Source: a virus. From it: a stretch of DNA of 28,236 bases. Below, in pieces: positions 8,041 to 15,903 of the stretch. The first letter of the stretch is position 1, and each line of letters opens with the position of its first letter. Where the stretch lies: positions 3,292 to 31,527 of IMG/VR virus record IMGVR_UViG_3300030085_001082; one strand, 5' to 3'. The notes below the pieces were generated by a model. That model saw only the letters and a list, made by a program, of their open reading frames with translations, made no database searches and was not told the origin of the DNA. The position numbers and the translations under genes were made by a program.

Positions 8041-8054
8041 TCTAAACCTTTTCA

Positions 8055-8086
8055 CTAATATACAAAATTTTTATTAATTTTCCAAA
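8055..8086 (-). promoter_or_regulatory. Bacteroidota-type promoter for the HTH/Mom-like unit
   Basis: On the minus strand TTTG (8086-8083), 20 bases, TATATTAG (8062-8055). It overlaps the 3-prime end of the oxygenase gene. It rules out the GTG start at 8055 for the downstream gene. Confidence 0.78.
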
Positions 8087-8631
8087 AATAAATCACCAAC
8101 TTCTAAACCAGATGGTACTTTATCCCATAAGTTGATTGCGATTGCTCTTCTTGTACCACGAGTAACTTTAGTAACTCGATGTGTATGTTCACCTGCAGGA
8201 AATATAACCAATCTATTATATTTTGGTTCTAATCTTTCAGGTTCACCATGTTGCCCATGTGGATAAATTTCAAGGTAACCACCATCGATATCATTTTCCC
8301 ATGGATAAAAAACAGTACCTATTACAGGTGTAACTATTTCTTTTGTTTGATTATACCAATACTCATCTTTATCAAAATGAAATGGTAAATCATCTCTTTC
8401 TTCGGTTGATGAATAAACACCAATCCAATATTCAAATCCCTCAACATTTACTGATGGGTATGGTGAGTTTTCACCCCAAATATATTGTATCAATCTTTTT
8501 TTAATTGTATTTGCAGGTGAGTTCCACCAACCATCCCACCACATATAACCTTTGGTATCAAAGAAGGTCGTGTCATTCTTTAGGTCATTTAATAGTTGTT
8601 GGTCTTTTATGAAATCATCTATTACAATCAT
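8074..8631 (-). CDS. 2OG-Fe(II) oxygenase family protein
   Basis: A 185-residue protein with the double-stranded beta-helix iron site: HFD at 85-87 gives the HxD pair, a distal His sits in GEHTHRV (149 or 151), and Arg161 or 162 in TRRAIAINLW is the expected 2-oxoglutarate ligand. The family uses 2-oxoglutarate and O2 to hydroxylate proteins, nucleic acids or small molecules. Such proteins are frequent in T4-like cyanophages and other marine phages, with mostly unknown substrates. It overlaps the UDP-galactopyranose mutase gene by an ATGA, which hints at a shared pathway such as modification of a glycan or virion protein, but this is inference. Confidence 0.88.
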   Translation of the reverse strand: MIVIDDFIKDQQLLNDLKNDTTFFDTKGYMWWDGWWNSPANTIKKRLIQYIWGENSPYPSVNVEGFEYWIGVYSSTEERDDLPFHFDKDEYWYNQTKEIVTPVIGTVFYPWENDIDGGYLEIYPHGQHGEPERLEPKYNRLVIFPAGEHTHRVTKVTRGTRRAIAINLWDKVPSGLEVGDLFLEN

Positions 8632-9719
8632 AAGTCTTCTACTTTCTTTAGTGCCGATGCGATTACTTGGTGCATATCGTAATACTTGTATTCTGCTAAT
8701 CTACCACCAAATATAACTTTATCTTGTGCATCAGCTAATTTTTTATACTTTTGATATATCTCGTTGTTAGTTTTATCATTTACAGGATAATATGGTTCTA
8801 CTCCCCTTTCATAAGGTTGTGGATACTCCCAACTAACATAAGTTCCTTTTTGATTTTGATTATCAAAATGTTTATGCTCTATAACTCGTGTATATGGTGT
8901 TTCTGAGTCCGTATAATTCATTAATGCACATCCTTGATGATTATCTTTTGATTTATACATCTTACTCATCCAATGTAAAGACTTGTATTCCAAATCACCA
9001 TACTTGTAGTCAAAATACAAATCAATCGGACCTGTATAAATTACTTTATCACCCAACCCATCCCAAAAATCTTTTTTATCAAAATAATCTGTATTTGTAA
9101 ATACTTCAACATCCTCTAATAATCTTTCAAATATCTGAGTGTATCCACCAATTGGTATTCCTTGATATTTGTCATTAAAATAATTGTTGTTATATGTGTA
9201 TCTTACGGGCAGTCTTTTGATAATTGACTTTGGAAGTAACTTAGCTGGCTTCATCCATTGTTTTTGAGTGTAACCTTTTATTAACTTTTCGTAAATATCT
9301 TTACCAACAAGTGCCTCTGCTTGTTCTTCTAAATTAGTAGGATTACCTTCAAATCTTTGTGACTCAATCTTTTGTTTTGCTCCTTCAGGTGTTGTCACTC
9401 CCCACATTTTATTGAATGTGTACATATTGAAAGGTAATGGATATATCTCACCTTTATAGTTTGCAACTATATTAAGTTGAAACTGATGAAAATCTACAAA
9501 CTGATTTATCCAATGCCAAACCTTTTCATTATTTGTATGAAATATGTGTGGTCCATATTTGTGTACATGAATACCTTCTATCTCTTCGGTATAACAATTA
9601 CCACCAATGTGGTCTCGTTTTTCAATAACACAAACCTTTTTACCTTTTTCTTTAAGTTCATATGCACATACTGCCCCAAAGAAACCTGAACCCACTATTA
9701 CATAATCATATTTAGCCAT
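8628..9719 (-). CDS. glf: UDP-galactopyranose mutase
   Basis: A 363-residue flavoenzyme that interconverts UDP-galactopyranose and UDP-galactofuranose. The N-terminus has the FAD-binding Rossmann motif VGSGFFG (9-15) and a following IEKRDHIGGNCY segment. Further family marks are KYGPHIFHTNN, YPLPFNMYTFNKMWG, KGYTQKQW, YTGPIDLYFDYKYG and TRVIEHKHF; conserved Arg residues in the last regions contact the UDP-sugar diphosphate. The length is normal for bacterial Glf (about 370) and nothing looks broken. It overlaps the glycosyltransferase gene by 8 bases. Glf feeds galactofuranose into surface polysaccharides in bacteria, so the phage may alter host glycans or decorate its virion. Confidence 0.96.
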   Translation of the reverse strand: MAKYDYVIVGSGFFGAVCAYELKEKGKKVCVIEKRDHIGGNCYTEEIEGIHVHKYGPHIFHTNNEKVWHWINQFVDFHQFQLNIVANYKGEIYPLPFNMYTFNKMWGVTTPEGAKQKIESQRFEGNPTNLEEQAEALVGKDIYEKLIKGYTQKQWMKPAKLLPKSIIKRLPVRYTYNNNYFNDKYQGIPIGGYTQIFERLLEDVEVFTNTDYFDKKDFWDGLGDKVIYTGPIDLYFDYKYGDLEYKSLHWMSKMYKSKDNHQGCALMNYTDSETPYTRVIEHKHFDNQNQKGTYVSWEYPQPYERGVEPYYPVNDKTNNEIYQKYKKLADAQDKVIFGGRLAEYKYYDMHQVIASALKKVEDL

Positions 9720-10842
9720 CTATTCCTTGTAATGCGATTAAGTGTAGTCTGCTTGGTTCATCACTCGTATCGGTATATGAGTGGTCTTCAATCAAAAATT
9801 GCCATTTTGGGAATGGATTTTTTCTGTTAGCATCAACTAACATTTTTGTAGCTTGAAGCATTCTGTGATAATCTTTGTTCTTTTCATGGATTTTCGCCAA
9901 TAGTGTAAAGTTTTCATTTCTATCAGGACAAAACTCATGTGCTCTATTTAACCATTCTATTGCTTTTTCAGTTTCACCTATAAGTTCATATGCATTACCA
10001 ATACCTAAACAACACCAATAAGTAAACTCATCACCGACTACATCTATTTTATTGAAAAATCTATATTCTGGATTTACAACATAGATATATTGTTCAAAGT
10101 AAAATATACATCTTCGTACAAACTCTTTTCTGTGGTCTTCACCAAATGGAAAATCACTTCTAAGAGTATCATAATAGGACTTTGCTATATAAAATAAGTG
10201 ATATTTATCTTCTAATATCTTGTTATTAGGTACTGTATCTAATTCTAAGTTTAGTGCATCTTTTAGAAACTTCATAGGGTGTAACCATGTCTGTCCATCA
10301 TTGGTTAAAATATGTCTAAACTTTTTATCTAAATTTACTCTTTGAAAAGTTTCCCCTATATTATCTCTATCTAAGTAAATTGTCTCATGTGCTTTTTCAG
10401 GATAAAATCTCCAAGGTTCTTTAGCATTCCATAACCAAGTTCTGAAATACATTATACCAGGCCCTTGACATGGTACATTCCAACTTTGTACTGATGTATC
10501 ATTAAACACCGACCAATCGAAATCATCATCGACTTGTAATTGTTCATCTGCATCAACTCTAAGAATCCAATCACATCCGTGGTCTGCCTCTAATGCGGTT
10601 CTTACACAATGGTCTCGATTTATACCATGTCCCTTCCACCAATCTAATTGATATAGGAAACCAGGTATTCCCTTCTCGTTAAAAAAGTTTTTAATTATCT
10701 CTTGAGTTCCATCGGTTGAACCATTGTCTTGAATAACCCAATAGTCAATGTATGGATATACACTTTCTAACATTCTCTCAATAACATGAGATTCATTATT
10801 AACCATTGTGTTAAAACAAAACTTTGCAGTAGTGTTTTTCAT
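9712..10842 (-). CDS. Family 2 glycosyltransferase with a C-terminal helical repeat region
   Basis: A 376-residue protein. The N-terminal GT-A domain has the nucleotide-sugar motif DNGSTDGT (39-46) and the metal-binding DADE (97-100). The second half (about residues 200-376) is helical, with a TPR-like stretch around GNAYELIGETEKAIEWLNRA and a further helix pair after it. This is the layout of SPBc2-type/TPR-containing family 2 transferases. Donor and acceptor are not readable. The 8-base overlap with glf makes UDP-galactofuranose a possible donor. It starts 16 bases after the thioredoxin-like gene, in the long unit downstream of gp41. Confidence 0.9.
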   Translation of the reverse strand: MKNTTAKFCFNTMVNNESHVIERMLESVYPYIDYWVIQDNGSTDGTQEIIKNFFNEKGIPGFLYQLDWWKGHGINRDHCVRTALEADHGCDWILRVDADEQLQVDDDFDWSVFNDTSVQSWNVPCQGPGIMYFRTWLWNAKEPWRFYPEKAHETIYLDRDNIGETFQRVNLDKKFRHILTNDGQTWLHPMKFLKDALNLELDTVPNNKILEDKYHLFYIAKSYYDTLRSDFPFGEDHRKEFVRRCIFYFEQYIYVVNPEYRFFNKIDVVGDEFTYWCCLGIGNAYELIGETEKAIEWLNRAHEFCPDRNENFTLLAKIHEKNKDYHRMLQATKMLVDANRKNPFPKWQFLIEDHSYTDTSDEPSRLHLIALQGIDG

Positions 10843-10858
10843 AACTTATTTTATTTCT

Positions 10859-11095
10859 TTATGCAGATAAATACTCATTCATAGGTTTAACACCAATGTG
10901 TCTTTTAACTTCTTGTCCACCTTCTAACAGAACTACTGTTGGTACACTTCTGATTCCATACTTCTGTGCGAAGTCGGGTTGTTCATCTACATTTACTTTT
11001 TTTACAGGAATAGTGTTACTCACTTGTTCCATTACGGGACTCAACATTTTACATGGTTGACACCATGGTGCTGAAAAATACAAATATTCTTTCAT
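10859..11095 (-). CDS. Short thioredoxin-like protein
   Basis: A 78-residue minimal thioredoxin fold with an APWCQPCK active site (Cys12, Cys15) and the cis-proline at SVPTVV (Pro52). It is shorter than E. coli thioredoxin (about 108), closer to phage T4 thioredoxin/glutaredoxin size. It follows nrdA by 14 bases, and NrdA ends in a CxxC tail that such a protein would re-reduce, so it most likely is the electron donor of the ribonucleotide reductase. The start is supported by AGG about 10 bases upstream. Confidence 0.92.
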   Translation of the reverse strand: MKEYLYFSAPWCQPCKMLSPVMEQVSNTIPVKKVNVDEQPDFAQKYGIRSVPTVVLLEGGQEVKRHIGVKPMNEYLSA

Positions 11096-11109
11096 TTTAT
11101 TTACCTACA

Positions 11110-12894
11110 TTAACCATCGCAAGATACACAATCGGGGTCTAATGCTCGTGCTGCGATGTCACCACGAAGGACAGACTCCGTTCTCATATAATATAAAGTT
11201 TTGATTCCTTGTTTCCACGCTTCCATAGTGACTTGATTAATCCACTTTGGACTTGCTTCAGATGGAAACGCCAGATTCAACGAAACCGATTGGTCAACAT
11301 ATTGTTGTCTAACACCTGCTTGTCTAATTAATTCTAATTGATTAATTTCTTTGAAGGTTTTAAATACATCTTTGACCCAAAAAACTTGGTCTTTTTCAAA
11401 TGCCTCTTGAGGAATGTCTTCTTTTTTCAAAAGTTTTCCATCTACATATCCCCAATTATCCAATTCTTTAATATCTTGAACTGAACCACCATCTTCTAAG
11501 ACTTTATCCCAAGTTCCTTTTTTGTTTATACCCACTTTTCTAAATACCTTTTCTAATTCAAGGTTTTTACGGATGAATGTTCCCTTTGCCGTTTGTTCCG
11601 TAAATACATTGGAAGGCCAAGGTTCGATTCCTGCGGATACATTACCACTTAATTTAGAATTAGAAACAGTAGGAGCAATTGCTCTTAAGTGTGTGTTTCT
11701 AAATCCACTATCTTTACACCATAATGGTTCACCATACTCGGTAGCTAAATCTCTACTTGCTCTTTCTGATTCAATCTTGATTTGAGAAAAAATCTTACGA
11801 GTTTCAAATTGAGCGGTCAGTCCTTCAAAGGATATACCTTTTCTTTGTAGGTAGGTGTGCCATCCAAGAACTCCTAACCCTAATGCTCTACCTTTTTCTG
11901 CTGAACGAACTGCGTTTTCAAAACCTCTCATGTTTTTTGCTTTCTGTAAAAACTCTGAAAGGACACCATCTAAGAAATAAGTTGATGTATAAATTAAATC
12001 TGTATCTTTCCACTCATCATACTTTGCTAAGTTGAGTGAGGATAAACAACAAACAAAACTATGTGATTCATCCGTATGTAGTACAATCTCAGAACAAATA
12101 TTTGTCATAAAGACTTTTAGTCCATTATCTTTGTACATCGCAGGATTTGCTTTGTTTACATTACCCTTAAACATTATATAAGGTTCACCTGTTGCTTTTC
12201 TCTTTTGAAGTACTTTACCCCACCTTCTTCTTGCTTCAGGTACACCATCTTCTAATTGTCTCATGAACTTATCACCAACAACAATACATTGGTGTAGGTT
12301 CATACATTGTCTGTTTACATCACCCTTCGGTTCTCTGATTTCAATCCACTCATCAAAATCATCGTGTTCAATGTTCAAGTTTACAGATGCTGCTCCTCTT
12401 CTAACTGCACCTTGGTTTGTAGCAAGGATTGTAGAATCATAAATCTTACAAAATGGTACAACACCATCTGATGTTCCGTTTTGTGTAATATTAGCACCAG
12501 CTGGTCTAATTTGATTTACACCAATACCAACACCACCACCATGTTTTGCAAGTAACATCATTTCTAAGTTCTTAGTACCAATTTCAAAGATACTATCACC
12601 TACATCGATACCAAAACAACTGATTGGTAATCCTCTATCCGTGCCAGTATTAGATAAAACAGGAGAGGCTAGATTCAACCAACCTTTCCAAATGTAATCA
12701 AAGAACTTTGAAGCAAGTTGTGGTTTGTTCAGTCTTCTTGCTACTGCCGTTGATACTCTCCAATATGCATCTTTGGGTTTTTCGCCAGGAAGTAAATAAC
12801 CATTTGATATTGTTTTTACATATATTTCGGTGTTTGCCCAAACGGGAAAATCCACACCAACTTCCCAACCTAAATTTTCTGCGTGATTCTTCAT
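11110..12894 (-). CDS. nrdA: Ribonucleotide reductase class I large subunit
   Basis: A 594-residue catalytic subunit that reduces ribonucleoside diphosphates. Visible landmarks are Cys93 in PISCFG and the N-x-C-x-E motif at 265-269 with the thiyl-radical Cys267. The second redox Cys is in VCCLSSLNL (282 or 283), the radical-transfer Tyr pair is in LYYMRTES, and the C-terminal CVSC (589-592) reductant relay is present. It is much shorter than E. coli NrdA (761) and begins almost directly with the catalytic domain. The regulatory ATP-cone is absent, so dATP inhibition through that domain should be missing. It sits between nrdB and the thioredoxin-like gene; T4 has nrdA before nrdB. Confidence 0.97.
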   Translation of the reverse strand: MKNHAENLGWEVGVDFPVWANTEIYVKTISNGYLLPGEKPKDAYWRVSTAVARRLNKPQLASKFFDYIWKGWLNLASPVLSNTGTDRGLPISCFGIDVGDSIFEIGTKNLEMMLLAKHGGGVGIGVNQIRPAGANITQNGTSDGVVPFCKIYDSTILATNQGAVRRGAASVNLNIEHDDFDEWIEIREPKGDVNRQCMNLHQCIVVGDKFMRQLEDGVPEARRRWGKVLQKRKATGEPYIMFKGNVNKANPAMYKDNGLKVFMTNICSEIVLHTDESHSFVCCLSSLNLAKYDEWKDTDLIYTSTYFLDGVLSEFLQKAKNMRGFENAVRSAEKGRALGLGVLGWHTYLQRKGISFEGLTAQFETRKIFSQIKIESERASRDLATEYGEPLWCKDSGFRNTHLRAIAPTVSNSKLSGNVSAGIEPWPSNVFTEQTAKGTFIRKNLELEKVFRKVGINKKGTWDKVLEDGGSVQDIKELDNWGYVDGKLLKKEDIPQEAFEKDQVFWVKDVFKTFKEINQLELIRQAGVRQQYVDQSVSLNLAFPSEASPKWINQVTMEAWKQGIKTLYYMRTESVLRGDIAARALDPDCVSCDG

Positions 12895-12906
12895 AACTAA
12901 TTTTTC

Positions 12907-13899
12907 TTAAAATATGTCGTCCCAATCTTCACCTTCATTTGCCTTACTATAATCAGTAGGTCTGATAGCGAAGAAGTCCGTATGTGTTTGTCCACCTGTT
13001 AAGTGGTAGAACCAATCTAAATTACCTGCTTTCTCTTCATCAAAGTCAAAGATACCATCATATCCTAACTCTTTTAATTTAGAATTTGTTCTTGATTTTA
13101 TAAATTCTTTTAGGTCATCTGCTTTTAGATTTTCCAAGTCACCCATCTCAAACATCTTATCAATGTACTTCAACTCAAGTTCAACGATTAGTTTAGCCGC
13201 TTCCTCGATTGAGTCTTTACATTGGTCTAATAATTCAGGGTATTCTTCACACATATGTCTAAATAACTGACATCCCATCTTAGAATGTAAAGATTCGTCT
13301 CTTACACTCCATTTCATTTGCTGACCTATACCTTTTAACTTGTTTCTCATTTGAAATGAGTAAAGTACTGCGAATGAGGAATATAACGCCACACCCTCTG
13401 TAAATGCTGAGAATATAGCGAGTGACTTTCCTACTTCTTTTCTTGCATCTGCATTATCTTTAAGGTCTTCCCAAGTATATCTGTTTGTTATACTAGCAAG
13501 GTTCTCAAATCTTTCTGCGGTTGCAGGTTCGTGTAAAAATGCCTCAAAGTCTTCTAATCCGAGAGACTCGTTTAAATATGAATATGCCGTTGCGTGAATG
13601 GTTTCTTGTGAACCAAACATCATTGCCATTTGTTTTATTTCGTGTTTTGGAAACCATTCTGTTACCCAACCTGTCCAATAATCTGATACTGCACATTCGG
13701 TTTGTGCGAATCCAAGTAGAATGTTACCGACTAAGTTTTTTTCTTCTGGTGTAAGATGTTCATTCCAATCTTTTATATCCCCTTGCATTGGAATCTCAGT
13801 ATGTAACCAAAATGCCTGTGCTTGTTTTAACCAACCTTCTGTGTAATACTCAGGGTATTCAAAGGGTTTAAACGGAATACGATTATCAAATAATCCCAT
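12907..13899 (-). CDS. nrdB: Ribonucleotide reductase class I small subunit
   Basis: A 330-residue ferritin-like radical subunit. The metal ligands line up as Glu68 (FAQTE), Glu99 and His102 (ETIHATAY), Glu168 (FTEGVAL), Glu202 and His205 (RDESLH). Tyr106 occupies the radical tyrosine position, 38 residues after the first ligand as in E. coli (D84/Y122). The first ligand is Glu where class Ia and Ib enzymes have Asp; Glu there is known from class Ic and Id proteins. The C-terminal tail, EGEDWDDIF, is the expected NrdA-docking peptide. It ends 12 bases before nrdA. The gap to gp41 is 59 bases and holds inverted repeats but no copy of the strong TTTG-N20 promoter. Confidence 0.96.
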   Translation of the reverse strand: MGLFDNRIPFKPFEYPEYYTEGWLKQAQAFWLHTEIPMQGDIKDWNEHLTPEEKNLVGNILLGFAQTECAVSDYWTGWVTEWFPKHEIKQMAMMFGSQETIHATAYSYLNESLGLEDFEAFLHEPATAERFENLASITNRYTWEDLKDNADARKEVGKSLAIFSAFTEGVALYSSFAVLYSFQMRNKLKGIGQQMKWSVRDESLHSKMGCQLFRHMCEEYPELLDQCKDSIEEAAKLIVELELKYIDKMFEMGDLENLKADDLKEFIKSRTNSKLKELGYDGIFDFDEEKAGNLDWFYHLTGGQTHTDFFAIRPTDYSKANEGEDWDDIF

Positions 13900-13909
13900 A
13901 GTGATTTTA

Positions 13910-13976
13910 TAGATTTTAAATTATACTTTTTGTTATATGTCGGTGATAATATATATGATTAAAAATCTATATCACC
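13910..13976. repeat. Inverted repeats between gp41 and nrdB
   Basis: Two inverted repeats are interleaved here: TAGATTTT (13910-13917) with AAAATCTA (13962-13969), and GGTGATA (13942-13948) with TATCACC (13970-13976). The stems are AT-rich, and no T-run follows in the direction of transcription, so a classical terminator is unlikely. They could be an operator or RNA hairpin ahead of nrdB, or chance in AT-rich DNA. Confidence 0.35.
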
Positions 13977-15317
13977 TGACATTTCTTTATATTTTTGCGC
14001 TAATTCTTTTCTTACTAAACTCTCCCCTTGTTTCATCTGGTTAGTGGTTCTTTTACCATCAATGGAATCGTCATTATAAATGTGAATTTGCCCTGTCGAG
14101 AAGTTTGCTTTAGATGGGAATGTCATTCCATCAGGCCCAAACCTATTTTTTATTACATGCCATCTACCCGTACCTGCGAGTTTATCTTCTATTTTTCGAG
14201 ATAAAGATACAACAAAATCTGCGGTCATCATTTTAGAAAACGAACCTGCGATTTTTGTACCTGTAATGATGTCATCTTCTGCACCACTTCTATTGATTTG
14301 TGATGCCGTATAAACAGGTACCTCGTACTCACCTGCCATACCACGAAGGTCTTCAATGATTTCTTCTAACTCTTCGTGTCTTTTTTCTTTTGTTGGTCCT
14401 CTTAATAAGTCTGCATAATCGACAATAACTACATCAGGTCTTTTACCTTGTAGAATCATTTTGTCCATATGTGCTTTTAATGAAGTTACACTAGCGGTTT
14501 TAGTAGGATAATGTTTTACCACCAAGTCACCTGATACATTCTCAACCGACTTTTTTACATCTTCCATGTTGTATTTAAGATTACCAACTGCTACACCACT
14601 TAATACTGCATCGTATCGTTGACCAACATAACCTTCGTTTAGTTCTAATGTATAATGTGCTACTATTTTACCTTTTTTCATAGCATTGACACCAATATTA
14701 ACTAATGACCAAGATTTACCGATACCAGGTGGTGCAGCGAATAAAATTAATTCACCTTTTCCAAAACCACCTTGAGTAATTTCATCAATAACTTGCCAAC
14801 CAGTAGATACTACATTTCTTACAGTATCTTCGTATCTTTCAACAATCATAGATTTGTATTCGTGTCCAATATCAGAATCTTGACCTGCTTTCATTGCGGT
14901 ATCAATATTCTTTTTGATTTGGTCATACTTACCATTTTCTAATAATGGTACTGAATCCAAGATTGCGTTTTTGATAGATTGATTCTTACAGAAATCAAGA
15001 ACTTGTTCTTTTACAAACTCCAAATCATCACTTTCTAAGTGATTCCAAGCAAACTTTAGTGTATCTACTACTGATGTTTTTAATACATCTCGCTCTATGG
15101 TATTTATTTTAACTTTGAGAACATCCAAGGTTGGCATTTTCTCAAAATCATCAAAATACTTTAGGATTGTTTTTACCAACCACTCAGATGATTCAGAATC
15201 AAAATATTCTGGCTTCATAATATCATAAATCTGCCTTGTAAAAGACCTATCTGATAATATGGAAGATATTACTTTGTTCTGAAATGAGGTGCTGAATTTA
15301 CTTCCTAATTTTTCCAT
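13959..15317 (-). CDS. 41: Replicative DNA helicase, DnaB family (T4 gp41-like)
   Basis: A 452-residue hexameric 5'-3' helicase. A DnaB-type N-terminal helical domain (about 1-150) leads into a RecA-like motor with Walker A APPGIGKS (195-202), Walker B VVIVDYADLL (296-305) and the sensor region VYTASQINRSG (335-345). T4 gp41 is 475 residues. The acidic C-terminal tail fits contact with partner proteins. It starts at an ATG 6 bases beyond a -7 promoter element, giving a very short leader. No primase (gp61) gene was found in the window. Confidence 0.95.
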   Translation of the reverse strand: MEKLGSKFSTSFQNKVISSILSDRSFTRQIYDIMKPEYFDSESSEWLVKTILKYFDDFEKMPTLDVLKVKINTIERDVLKTSVVDTLKFAWNHLESDDLEFVKEQVLDFCKNQSIKNAILDSVPLLENGKYDQIKKNIDTAMKAGQDSDIGHEYKSMIVERYEDTVRNVVSTGWQVIDEITQGGFGKGELILFAAPPGIGKSWSLVNIGVNAMKKGKIVAHYTLELNEGYVGQRYDAVLSGVAVGNLKYNMEDVKKSVENVSGDLVVKHYPTKTASVTSLKAHMDKMILQGKRPDVVIVDYADLLRGPTKEKRHEELEEIIEDLRGMAGEYEVPVYTASQINRSGAEDDIITGTKIAGSFSKMMTADFVVSLSRKIEDKLAGTGRWHVIKNRFGPDGMTFPSKANFSTGQIHIYNDDSIDGKRTTNQMKQGESLVRKELAQKYKEMSGDIDF

Positions 15318-15323
15318 ATGATA

Positions 15324-15355
15324 CTAATATACATAATTTTTTTTAAATAAACAAA
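15324..15355 (-). promoter_or_regulatory. Bacteroidota-type promoter for gp41
   Basis: On the minus strand TTTG (15355-15352), 20 bases, TATATTAG (15331-15324). It occupies the whole gap between the nucleotidyltransferase stop and the gp41 start. Confidence 0.77.
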
Positions 15356-15357
15356 CA

Positions 15358-15903
15358 TTAGTCTAATAAAATTGGTGGGTGATAGATATATCCTGCTTTC
15401 CTAGCATTTATGTGTTTTTCCATAGGAAATTTAGAATTCTTACAATATAACCCATCTGCATTTAGTTTCCATTCATCTAAGTTCAATTTGTTTCCATCTT
15501 TAACAAAGTGATTAGAAACTTGATATGCTTTTATTTCTTCTTCAGGTTTCCCCGTCTTACAATACTCATGTATTGCCCATAACTTTTCATAAAATGTTAT
15601 ATCAACATAAAGATGTAAATCAAATGAAATTCTAAGTATGTCTTCCATTACTGATTTTATCTTTGTAGGATTATACTTACCTATTAGTAATAAGTCAATA
15701 TCCCAAGACATCCAATTTTCAAGAGTTCCACCTACTACATATAATTTAAAATCACTAAGGTCAGAACATTCGTTTTTTATTCTGCTTACTAATGTTTTAA
15801 ATAATGGATGGTTAGTACCACCAATTGAGTACCAATTCGTTTCTTTAAACTTGTAGTATTCAATTGTTCCTTCAAATAATTCAGTTGTGTAATGGTTATG
15901 CAT
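15358..15903 (-). CDS. Small nucleotidyltransferase-fold protein (pol beta superfamily)
   Basis: A 181-residue protein with the minimal DNA polymerase beta-type nucleotidyltransferase signature: GG at 58-59 (LYVVGGT), then DID at 68-70 (WDIDLLLIG), and a third candidate catalytic Asp at 101 (LYVDITFYE). The order and spacing match the family pattern hG[G/S] followed 9-13 residues later by DxD. Members transfer nucleotides to proteins, RNA or small molecules, and include MNT-type toxins/antitoxins and tRNA nucleotidyltransferases; the substrate here is unknown. It overlaps the RNase H gene by 8 bases and ends the gp32-uvsX-RNase H unit, so it is likely co-expressed with DNA repair/replication proteins. 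Confidence 0.75.
   Translation of the reverse strand: MHNHYTTELFEGTIEYYKFKETNWYSIGGTNHPLFKTLVSRIKNECSDLSDFKLYVVGGTLENWMSWDIDLLLIGKYNPTKIKSVMEDILRISFDLHLYVDITFYEKLWAIHEYCKTGKPEEEIKAYQVSNHFVKDGNKLNLDEWKLNADGLYCKNSKFPMEKHINARKAGYIYHPPILLD

Noticed and set aside
8041-8055. GTG start at 8055 for the small HTH gene
   Set aside because: The codon overlaps the -7 promoter element, and an ATG at 8040 with a ribosome binding site fits better.
12698-12925. Minus-strand frame of 75 codons across the nrdB-nrdA junction
   Set aside because: It lies in another frame inside the N-terminal coding part of nrdA; the nrdA frame is clearly the real one.
13918-13930. A TATAATTT box upstream of nrdB as a promoter
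   Set aside because: The bases 20 upstream read TTAT, not TTTG; too weak to list beside the seven clear promoters.
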